Below, piece after piece: positions 1 through 9,591 of a stretch of 35,545 bases of DNA. The position numbers and the translations under genes were made by a program. The notes beneath the pieces were generated by a model. That model searched no databases and was not told the DNA's origin. It saw only the letters and a program-made list of their open reading frames with translations. The first letter of the stretch is position 1. Each line of letters opens with the position of its first letter. Source of the DNA: Cyclospora cayetanensis (lineage: Eukaryota > Apicomplexa > Conoidasida > Eucoccidiorida > Eimeriidae); the NCBI RefSeq assembly GCF_002999335.1, contig NW_020312232.1, positions 1 through 35,545 of the forward strand. Direction: 5' to 3'.

Positions 1-135
1 TCAGTGGTAACCTCCTCCGTGGTTGCTTCTTCGGTAGAGGCTGGCTCAGTGGTAACCTCCTCCGTGGTTGCTTCCTCGGTAGAGGCTGGCTCAGTGGTAA
101 CCTCCTCCGTGGTTGCTTCCTCGGTAGAGGCTGGC
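1..135. repeat. Tandem repeat, three copies of a 45 bp unit
   Basis: Three near-identical 45 bp units occupy 1-45, 46-90 and 91-135, and the array probably continues beyond the window. Units 2 and 3 are identical; unit 1 differs by one base (cttctt against cttcct). The unit is 15 codons long, so copy-number change keeps the minus-strand reading frame. Confidence 0.95.
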
Positions 136-461
136 TCAGTAGGTGGTGCCTGTGTGGGATCGTGATGCGGCGTAGAAGGTTCTGTCACTATTGGCTCCGT
201 AACCGGCGCTGGCGTCGTTGTGGATGTAGAACAGGCGCTGCAGCAGAATGCCATGTAGCCTTTCCGGCAGAGAAATCCCCGAAGAGCTGCTTCGAGTTCT
301 TCTTTTGGCATTTCATTATTTTCGTCGAGGAATTCTTTTATATCCTCAAGGAGGCCTGGGCTCTCGCGGATGACCGGAAAGCGAGCATCTAGGCCTGGGA
401 AAATCGCAAGGATCTGCTCCAAATCGATTTCCTTCTGGGACTCGTGTGCACTTGTTGCCAT
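1..461 (-). CDS. N-terminal part of a Thr/Glu-repeat protein of unknown function (cut by the window edge)
   Basis: I do not recognise this protein. Reading down from an ATG at 461-459, the frame stays open to the window edge (about 153 codons). Residues 1-80 are a non-repetitive acidic, probably helical segment with a Cys-rich patch (FCCSACS) near residue 75. A Thr/Pro-rich linker follows (TTTPAPVTEP), then three 15-residue repeats of PASTEEATTEEVTTE. Such Thr/Ser/Pro/Glu repeats look like a mucin-like stalk of a secreted or surface protein, but that is inference. The frame is also open upstream of the ATG and encodes a hydrophobic stretch (FALSVVALLIP) resembling a signal-peptide core. It has no in-frame ATG before the stop, so the true start may lie in an upstream exon. 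It lies in tandem behind the sulfurase gene. Confidence 0.6.
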   Translation of the reverse strand, partial: MATSAHESQKEIDLEQILAIFPGLDARFPVIRESPGLLEDIKEFLDENNEMPKEELEAALRGFLCRKGYMAFCCSACSTSTTTPAPVTEPIVTEPSTPHHDPTQAPPTEPASTEEATTEEVTTEPASTEEATTEEVTTEPASTEEATTEEVTT

Positions 462-1901
462 GGAATGCCAGTTTTGTGGTATGAGGAGAGCGACGACTGA
501 AAGCGCAAAACGTATCACATGCACACGAGCATTATTTCAACGGATTCGTTGTGGCGCGCAATATAAAAGGTAATGTGACTTTCCTTACCCAGGAAAATCG
601 AAGCCGAGCTTAGACGAAATGCAGACAACACCGCCATTTTGTTTTGAGAGAAGGAGGGCTAATGAAGCTCAGGAAATGCACAACGTTGCACGGTCGTGAC
701 CTGGGGATGGCCTATGACGGAGAAAGGATTTCTCCGTATTACCAGTAACCAGTCTGGGGAAGAAACGCCAGAGCCAAGATATTTGGCTGATCTACCACTT
801 TTGCATGAATACCCAACGTGTATGGAAGTGACAGTGACACAAACCCTGAATAAATGTGCAGTGGATGGTCACCGCCCGGGTGGGAGGGGTGGCGCCAATG
901 GACCGCTGATGGACTAGCGCTGCGCAGATGAAGGGGGAACTGACACCCGGATACCTAAGTGACACCTGACAAACAAAAATGCCAAATAAGGTTGCTTCCT
1001 CGTACATTCTACCTAATCGCACCAGTATCTCGACTCCATGACACCCGGAAGTGTCGGATCCAAAGTACAAAGGTACGAATAACGGCTAAAACTTTGAGAT
1101 CTCTTCTGTGTCTCCTGGAGAAAAACATCAGGAAGCTCGCTGAAATGATGGAATTTCAAGAAACCAGGGGATTTAAATATTTTCATTCAATATGGATTTT
1201 GGTATCCCCGAGATATGCGATCTTCCATCAGTGTGTAACGCATCTCAGAGTCACATGGCAACCCGAACCTTACTGGCTTTGAAAAGTCTACGATATATTA
1301 TGCCGATACTGTAAATTTGTGAGTATTATATTTAATTTTAAACCTCAATTTCATTTGATGGGTTCCCTTCGAAATTCGTTTGAGCCCACGAGTGTTACTC
1401 ACCACCACATGAGTAGGAACTAGAGTGTGGTATCGCCAAATCTGCCTATTAAGCAGTTCGTGAGAGAAAAAGTGAAACACACGAATGTTGTAACGGAGAT
1501 TTTTCGACAGCGACATCTCAGCCAGTCTGATAAAACTCAACCCCCCAAACGTACTCAAAAGATGTCCAAAAGACTGCCGGCACCGAGTTAATAGAAAAAC
1601 GTGTGGCTAATTTTGGTCATTAACGCGGATTTTGTACACATAAAACTGACATGCTTCCTAAGAAACTTAAAATCCACGGACAGTGACATCCTATAGCCTC
1701 CGTGGATAATGCACATTATCAGAGTAACATTGAAATCAGCTGAGTTGAAAAACACGCGAAGGGTTGGAAAAATACAGTGCTACAAGCTCAACACAACACA
1801 CTAGAAGGTTGGCACAGTTGAATAGTCCAAAACACTATCCTGGATGTACCTCTAAACAGGTACTAAGAGCGTGCGAATTAATCAGAACTGGTTCCGCTCC
1901 C
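462..1901. other. Intergenic stretch with no supported gene
   Basis: Short ORFs occur on both strands, none with a recognisable motif, repeat structure or convincing splice context. It separates the 3' end of the sulfurase gene from the start of the Thr/Glu-repeat gene, both on the minus strand, so it should hold the sulfurase 3' UTR and the promoter of the repeat gene. A TATA-like run sits at about 560-568. Confidence 0.6.
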
Positions 1902-4900
1902 TCAATGCCATAGGAAAGTACGCACAAGGAAATCTAGCAGGCCATCCACATCAGCAAATGTCGTCAGATACCCAAGTGATATACGTACGGATCCGACAGC
2001 CTTAGCATACGAGCGCGGTCCAAATGCGAGCCCTACAAGCTGCGGAGTTGGACGACTTAACAAGGCACCGGTGGGATCAGAACAGCTTTCTCTTGCACGG
2101 GCTGCATCTACAATCTCAGCGCCAGTCAGCCCAAGGTAGTCCTGAGGAAAAGCCAAAAGGAAAGCAGAAAGTGCCTCGCCTGAATCTTTTGCAATTCCAG
2201 GATACAATAGGATCTGTGGATTTGGCAAGAAATGTGGGTTTTAGCTACCGACACACCTGGCAGCCTCCGGGGTTGCAGAAGCATCCTGTGCGTAGATGAA
2301 TACCTGCGGCAGCAGTTTTGGCCTCCACCTGAACAACCGACATCCCTGCACAAGAAGTTACGAGTGGATACGGCGATTGTAATTAAGGCAGGCACGCTCA
2401 ACCAAATACCGTATAATGATATGGTTCTGCGTGGTAGCGTTTACATACCTCGCTGAATGGAACAAATGAGCCATCAGGCCTGAGTAAGTTGAAGTTAACT
2501 ATCCCGCCTATATGGTTAGCACGCAAGCAGCAGACCAGGCAAGCACAGCCATCGCTTGCCCACAAGCCATCTTGGACCGGACAGGCTACCTAGCTTCGGT
2601 AGCGTAACGTCACGCAATGACCCATACAATATTATGCGCTTAAAACGCGAGCGTGTTGAACCATGAGCATTTAGCACCGTGTCACGAGCAGCAGCCCAAA
2701 GCCGGTTGACATTATGCCCCGCACATGGTATCTCTCCATCTTCGGTCATGTATTAACGTAATGCTCTACCTGAGGGGTCCTCTCTGCGCCCCCAATATAG
2801 CAAGGCGAAGGGAGCTCCATTACGGTGGCGGAAGGCCTTGAGAGAACGGAAAAGGTGGCGGGTAAGGGCACCTATATGCCGTTCAATTTGCTCCATTCCT
2901 ATGGCCTGAGGATGAGGGGAGAGTGAGCGTAAACACATGCCAATTACATCCACAGGTGTGGATCATTCACCGATAGCACTAGCGGAGAAGTGCGTCAGGA
3001 GGCCTTGTGCCCGGATACTGTAAAGGAGGCTTGCCTGTATGGCTGAAAAGCCGTATGTTATGGCTGCAATCGAAAGAAAGTTGACCGTGCCGTCTTCTAG
3101 GCGCGATGACACTTCTTTTTTCAACTTCTGCCACCTTGAATCACAAAGGGAACCCGAGACGCTGCCGCCTCCCCAATATACCTGCAGCAGTTGAATACAG
3201 GAGGCCTTTTCAGTCATGAAGCCCGACACAAGCTATAAGAAATATGAGTACCAACACCTGTTCGCTACTTTGGACGTGCACATGCTGTGCCAGGAGGACT
3301 TTGGGCAAAGCTGTTCTTCGGACGTCCCTCTCCGTTTTGGTGCAGCCGGTGACAGACCTTCTTGAGCACATCGGCAGTGCTGCGTTTGAGAACTAGGGCT
3401 CCTAGACCGGTAGGATGGCCAAAAATTTTGTAGAAGGAAATCGCCAAGAAGTCCGCGGACCGTTCAGGCGTAGTCCCAGAGAGACGGATGGGGGAAGTCG
3501 GTGCGGCGGCCGCCGCGTCAAGGAGTACAAGCCATCGGCACTCGTCAGAAAGACCATACCTAGACAAACGCGGAAACAGCGGTCAAGCCAGCTGTAGGTG
3601 CGTTCGCGTGGAGGCAGGGGGGCAGAAAGAACGCTAGAGAGGCCCTGCTTCGTGGGAAAGCACGCTTCGGCCACATGGAAAAAGGCCTACACCCATACGA
3701 ATCCAATATTTGCACCGGGCTTAAGGAAGGACTAAACATGAGTAGAGGCATTACTTGTGAATTTTTTCGATCCATGATGTGGGATAGGAAGTTCCATTGA
3801 AGTTGTCTTTAAGGGGGAAGCCAAAGAGGCAATAGGGCAACACCGTCCCGGCGCTCCAGTCGATCACAAGGCCGGCGGCTTCGCGGTCCTTAAGGATCGC
3901 CTCTACCTCCCGCTCGGAAAGGGCCTTTACAGACTTAACTCCAGCAGCGTACGCAAATTCTCTGGAGGAAGTAGAGAGGCAAACATACATATGAAGGGGT
4001 TGTGGGACCCAGTAGCGGAAGTTGGATCGACGTGCTTGTGAGTCCATTGCCTCGTGGCTCGTAAGAAGCAACGGACAGCAAGTAGACGCTCAGCACAGGG
4101 CAACGGCACGAGGCCAAGGGACTCGCGAAAGAAGGAGGGCGGAGCTGCACCTGACACCGAGGACGGAGTTATGATTGATGCGGAGGTAGAAGAAGCTGGA
4201 TTCGGCGGTAAAAGGAAAGTCTTCTCCCACCAGTTTAATGGCTGCAGTAGCACCTGCAACGGTCTCGCGCACAGACACCTGATAACAAGGCAGCGAGATG
4301 GCCTTTGTAAATTTGCAGCATTTGCTGCTTCAGAGGCTACATAGGAGGCTGCTTTAGCGGCGGATTGCGTGCTGCGCTCCGCCTCCTTGGGGGCGTAGAG
4401 CAGCGCCCTCGACGCGCCAACATACCGGACGTGAAAACTACGGCGAACTCCTTTTCGGCAGCTCCGAAAAATTTGAGTGTGAGATCCCTTGCCTCGCGCA
4501 TCCTTTGATCTGATAAGCCATCAGCGCAGCAGCAACACTGCAGCGTGAGGCTCTCACGAAAAGCACTGCCGTGACCGACGGACACGACCGGCTCTCCATC
4601 GGTGCAGACCGAATTGCTCCCAGAGTGGGGAAAGACGAAACTCGTGATCTGCTGGAGTGTCAGAGAGGCAAGGACGGCCCTTAAATCATAGAGGCGCGCC
4701 AGAGGGTGTGAGGGTAATAGCGACGAACCCGTGAGCTTAGCTGAGGGGTTGCGGGAGTGGGCGTTGCCGAAGACGTGCAACGAAAGGTCTTTGAAGAAGG
4801 ACAGGATCTGCTGCTCCTGGTAAGGTGCACTGCCTGAGGAATTACAGAGAGGTGAATAAGTTAGAGGGAGCATACTTCGAGTCCAGAAGAGAGCTTTCAC

Positions 4901-6297
4901 AGGGGCGACTGGAGGGAGAGCACCATGGGAGGTGGTAGACGCAATTAAGGAATTAGGGCTTGTCAAGTGTCACAGAGCACGTCAACGAGCAACAGCATCA
5001 TTCTCGGTCCGCTTCTGTAGTAGGCAGAAGACAACAGAGAATACCGCTCCTCAGGAGCATACTTTCTCCGTGTACTCTATATATAGAGAGATTATAGATT
5101 GTATATATATATATATATATCCATAGAGTATATATATATATGTATATATATATATAGACATATCTGTTCTCCTTGTACTACTTCCACTACCTTATCTATG
5201 TTTCCCGTGTTTTGTGCATTGGAAATATATGCCTCTGTAGAGCTGGAAGACGAGGGTAACCCAGCTGCCCTGGCTGGCTGCTGGGGCTCCCTTTGGGGCA
5301 GGCCGGATCTGTTTGTTGTGTGCTCGCCTGCGTAGTCGACGTAAATATCTCCTCGCAGCCTCTTCAATTCCCTCTCCGCCGTGGCCTCCGCTGCTAACGA
5401 ATAGAGCTCCCCATACTCTGCAAGAAAATGCTGCCGCCGCTCCTCGTAGGTTGGTGCTCGTCCGCGTCGGCAGGGGCTCTCGAGAACCGCACCCACGGCA
5501 ACTGTTTCCCTCCGCTGGCGCGTTCCTGCAGACTCACGAATCTCCCGAGTTTCTTTTAGCGTCGCACCAAAGACGGCCTCTACATGCCGCTCGAGTGAGC
5601 CAGGAGCCTCACACGTCCCCACTAGGCTTTCGGCTGCTTGGGGGGGAGCGTCCGTGGTCTGGCCTGCTAGTGCCCCCGTCTGCTCCTCCCCATGAGCGTC
5701 CGCTAGTGCTCCCTCTGACGCTTTGCCGTGGCTATCGGGGGCTCCTTGGTGCGGCCCCTTGTCCGCAGTGAAGAAGATGCTAGCAGTATAGGAGGAAGGC
5801 TGTTCCCAGCTCTGAGAGTCTGTTGTAAGGCATGAAGCGCCGGGAATGGTTTCTTTGGTGCACGCCTCATAAGATTCCTCTGGTGGTAGGGGTTCGGGGA
5901 TGAAATAGACGCCTTCATGCGACAGGCCAGACACAGAGGGAGGCGGTGGGGGCACTGGCGAGGCCTTGAGCCTCGCGTTCTGCCCCTCTCCACAAGTGCA
6001 GAGCTCATCCTCACCGCCCGCTGAAGAGGCACCTGGAGGCGGAGCTGGCGCGGTTCCTGCTGTTACTGCTCCCTCCCATATGGCAAGGCAGGCTACAGCA
6101 ACAGCAGTCAAAGTGACGAAGTCGGTGACTCGGAGGGCTCTCGAGGCGGTAGTCATGAAGCGCATGGCTGCGTGTCTTCGATGGTTCTTAACTCTTTTAA
6201 TGGGCTCAAACTGCATATTTTCGGTTGCGCTTCGTTTTCGATAAAGCGAGCTGCAGCGGTCACTAGCTGTGTCTAGTGATCTACGGACTCCCGCCAA
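1902..6297 (-). CDS. Molybdenum cofactor sulfurase-type (MOCOS/ABA3) PLP cysteine desulfurase, 11 exons, no MOSC domain
   Basis: Class V aminotransferase-fold desulfurase; MOCOS/ABA3 relatives take sulfur from L-cysteine and pass it to the Mo cofactor. Exons: 6297-5328, 4833-4729, 4509-4426, 4253-4151, 3961-3755, 3559-3358, 3181-3035, 2905-2770, 2507-2449, 2328-2257, 2141-1902. All phases agree and the total is 774 codons plus stop. Family motifs run on across junctions: [79 protein letters not shown] (PLP lysine about K534), GGGSVS, EDGTVNFLSIA, NFNLLRPDGSFVPFSEVE, RTGCFCNPGGC (catalytic-type cysteine about C687), GSVRISLGYLTTF. Residues 1-320 are an unmatched extension with a hydrophobic segment at about 58-80. 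The protein stops after the desulfurase fold, so the C-terminal MOSC domain of plant and animal enzymes is absent. Introns 1 and 7 use GC donors. M28 or M45 could be the real start. Confidence 0.92.
5098..5157. repeat. (TA)n microsatellite inside intron 1 of the sulfurase gene
   Basis: Interrupted TA dinucleotide runs lie within the 494 bp intron 5327-4834. Read through, this stretch gives a Tyr/Ile-rich tail to an open frame, which is an artefact of translating intron. Confidence 0.9.
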
Positions 6298-6740
6298 CTA
6301 AAGGGGTTAGGCCACCTGAGAAACAGCTCCGTGAGAGGAATTCTCACCTAATAATGTTGCGACTGCAGTGATGCTCTTCAAAAATTTGGAGATTTCCGCT
6401 GTGCCAAGTACAAGCAGCGCACAGCCAGAGCCCCCTGTCCTGCCAAATCAAGCCACTACCGACGCCGCTTGAGGGTCCCCCTACACTGTCGACGACTCTG
6501 CGGTTATTTGGGGGGGGCTATTTCTACTTCATGAATTTATGTACCGCTTGGACTTAGTTATTGAAGTGACTTCTTTGTCCCATGCGGAAAGAAGCCCCCA
6601 ACACCTCCTTACTCAACGGGGGACAGCGGCTTTTTCTTGTGGGCAGCGCATACTGCTCGGCCGCAAATGGAGCTTCCCGGCGGATAATCGTAGCATCCAA
6701 TTTATATATATTGTAAGGTCGTGAATGCTCCTTGGCCACA
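6298..6740. promoter_or_regulatory. Divergent spacer between the sulfurase and SLX1 genes
   Basis: This 443 bp stretch separates two start codons pointing away from each other, so it must hold both 5' regions. A TATA-like run (tttatatata, 6701-6710) lies about 30 bp before the SLX1 ATG. A G-run of eight lies at about 6510. No named factor site is claimed. Confidence 0.45.
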
Positions 6741-9034
6741 ATGGAGGCAGAATGGATCCCGGATGCTAATTCGTCGCCCCCCGCTTCGCCGCAAGCGGCA
6801 GATCTGAGGGCCGTGGAAAGCGGTGCTCCCGACACGAGCTGCAGCAACAGCGGCAGTGGCAGCAGTACTCAAGACAGCGTCCCTGTTCATGGCAGCTGCT
6901 CTTCAGATTCAGCCCCCAGCAACGGTGAAGGAGCAGAGCGCAGCCATGCAACAGGCAAGATAAACCGTGTGAGCAGGGGCAAAACCACCGGCACCTGCGG
7001 CGATACCTGTCCAGGCTGGCATTGTGTGGATCGGGGCTTCTTTAGCGTCTACTTGCTGCAGTCCTGCTCCTCTCCACATCACTTTTATATCGGCTGCACC
7101 ACCAACCCAATTCGCCGTCTCAGGCAGCACAACGGGACGCTGCAACAAGGCGCGAGACGCACCAGCTCGTGAGCCTCCTGTTGCGTCTCCTGCCTCAGCT
7201 GCTGCGGTTTCACTTCTAGAGAGTTCCTACGTTTTGGGCAACTGCAGCCTTCAAATGGAGTGTCGCCGTAATGTGCGTGCGTGGATGTGTCTGCTGTAGG
7301 CATCGCCCCTGGCGTCTCTGCCTCGTGATCTATGGATTTCCCACCCTCATCGCTGCTCTGCAATTCGAGTTTCGATGGCAGCAGGCTCTTGTTCCCGCAG
7401 CTGCTCTTCGTTCCCTCTGCTGCCGCGGGGGCACTGGAGCCGCCTGCAGCTGCAGTGGCTGCAGTAGCTGTGCCGCTAAGCGCAAACAGCTTAGAAAGCA
7501 GCAGTACCGGCAGGGGCAGAAAAGACGAGTTGGTGCTTCTCTAGGAAAAGGAGAGGGGGCATCAGCAGCCGCTGCCACCGCTGCAGCGGCGGAATGGGAG
7601 CTGCTGGAGCTGCAAACGGCGGCAGCGGATGACTCTCGCTGTTGCCGCGTGCCCTTCGTACTCACACGAAGGCGCAGCAAAACGCCCCAGCAGAGACTCG
7701 AGGCCGAGGTACAACAGGCCTTACTGCTGCTGCATGGTGCTCCCTTTTGCCGCCTGCCCCTGCACGTCCATTCCTGCGAAGCAGACGTCACTGAGGTGCT
7801 GCAAGACTTGCTGCTGTTTCCATGCTGCGGTGGAGGCGCACGGAAGCGATTTGGCACTGGCAGCAGCAGCAGCAGCGGCAGGGCTTCCACGCGGCTGCCT
7901 CGGCAAGTAACTGTCAGCCATGGCCACGTTGCGTCTATCAGCCTGCAAATCCCTGAGATTCGCGTCGGGGATCTAGGGGGGTCAGGCATTACCAAGAGTA
8001 GCGGCTGCAGCTGCTGCTTCGGAGACGCTCAGTCGCCTGGCCTTCAAATCTGCAGCCGCCTTCGAACTCCCGCAAAAAAAGGAGCCGATACGATTCAGAA
8101 AGCGGGAAAACTAAAGGAAGCTTCTAGCGACGCAGCACCCTCTGCTGCCCTGCCGAATCCTGCAGGTAATTCGGGGTGCGCCTTCTGCATGCATTCTTTC
8201 AAGCCCAGAGAACGTGCGCTGATATGTCCGCTGTGTGGATCCTATGTGCACGTGGCATGCGCGGGGCGTTTCGCGCTGGAGCGGGAGGCAGCAGCTGCAA
8301 GGGAGCAGCGGCGATGGCGTTCAACAACTTCGACAGCAAGAGGAGCACGCCCATCCTCATCGAGTGCTGGTCTTGCAGAAGACAACGCCGATGAAGACTA
8401 CCGCTTGGTACCTGAGAAGTGGTGGTGCTGCTGCTGCCCTCGAAGTGTTTATTGGGGCTTTATGCTTAACCATCTCTTTGAACGCTGCAGCAGCAGCTGC
8501 TGCTCTGTGAACGAATTCTCAGCGCCGCCAGCAGTAGCAGCTGGTGCTGCTAGCGCGTCCGATGTGTCTTGTGAGCAACCCGTGAACGGCGATGCCTCCA
8601 AGAGTCATTCGGCGGGTAGCAATGAAGACACGGCTACTAAAGCTATTGATAGTGCAGAGGGATGGCCCGCTGTAGCAAATATCACACCCGAGGCCTCTCC
8701 GTGCACCCCTCGCGTTCCGGGAAAGCGCAAGGCAGCTCCTGCTGAAAGTACTCATCCCTTGGGTGCTGAGTATGGCATGGCTGCAGCACCCGATGCAATG
8801 GACTCTCCAGTTTTGCACTGCATCGCAGGGAGCGGTGGGAGCTCGCCAGAGCACCCGCAAGACGCATATGGCTTTTCGCGTGGTGTGCGATTGGCGGAAA
8901 CCCACACAAGCGGAAGCAGTAGAGGCGGGAGCAAGGTAAATCTGTTGCAAGTGCCCCCTCTGTTGGAGCGGCTACGCCTGCTGGGTGCTGGTGGCGCTTC
9001 CAAGCGTGTCGTGCCTCCTAGAGGTTCTCCATAG
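6741..9034 (+). CDS. SLX1: SLX1 structure-specific endonuclease (GIY-YIG nuclease plus RING-type zinc finger), two exons
   Basis: Catalytic subunit of the SLX1-SLX4 nuclease, which cuts branched DNA and Holliday junctions in the nucleus. Exon 1 is 6741-7168 and exon 2 is 7300-9034; the 131 bp intron splits a Ser codon and the total is 720 aa. Start chosen at 6741, a purine-context ATG (cacaATGG). After a Ser-rich leader of about 95 residues comes the GIY-YIG domain: [28 protein letters not shown] (catalytic Arg) and, across the junction, [19 protein letters not shown] then FEFRWQ (catalytic Glu about E166). A second family segment, [16 protein letters not shown], follows after an Ala/Cys-rich insert. 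The C-terminal zinc module shows [20 protein letters not shown] and WWCCCC...VYWG. At 720 aa it is well over twice the usual length of about 300, from low-complexity insertions and a tail after the zinc finger. Further small introns inside exon 2 cannot be excluded. Confidence 0.92.
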
Positions 9035-9591
9035 CCTCTGCAGCGGTGGCGTTCGGGGTGTGCCGCTGCGAAGAGCGGCCTCACCCCTTGAGCGCTTCGG
9101 AGCATTTGAGGCCACACCAGATCTCTTGTTGGTGCATTTTGCTGCGGAAAGCGACCAGCAAGGGGTTAGCCATCGGCTTACAGCTGCAAAAGTAGCTTAG
9201 TCTACCGGCTGTAAGGCGGCGGCACCTGCGCAGTGTGGCCCTAGGTGGTGGTGGGCATAAAGGGGGCGCATACTGAAGACAAGAGGGGGCATGGACGCCT
9301 GCGCACTAGTTTTTGAGAAACGATTGCTCTTAGCGGTCAGCCTGCCTTTCAAAACTAGAGTGAAAGAAATCCTTTATTCTAACGGTAACGCTTAGTGACC
9401 GCTGCTACGGTTCTTAGGGTTGAAGAGAGGAGGGGGTGTTGGTGCCGATACGGCTCTGTTGCGGCCACCCCAGATACAGCTACTTAGTCACGCCGCTGTT
9501 CGTGCTGCTGCTCCTGCCGCTGATTGGCTTGGACTACCTCGACTCAAGATGTCTAGACACACCCTAAGAAAATTAGCTCGTTTCGGGGAGG
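9035..9591. other. Convergent 3' spacer between SLX1 and the FIG4-like gene
   Basis: The two genes end facing each other 557 bp apart. I see no gene here; it should contain both 3' UTRs and polyadenylation sites. Confidence 0.6.

Noticed and set aside
5092..5330. Tyr/Ile-rich C-terminal tail of the 401-codon frame
   Set aside because: It is translated (TA)n microsatellite from intron 1; splicing at 5328 restores the desulfurase motif instead.
7330..7995. 221-codon minus-strand open frame
   Set aside because: Antisense shadow of SLX1 exon 2, made open by Ala/Cys codon runs.
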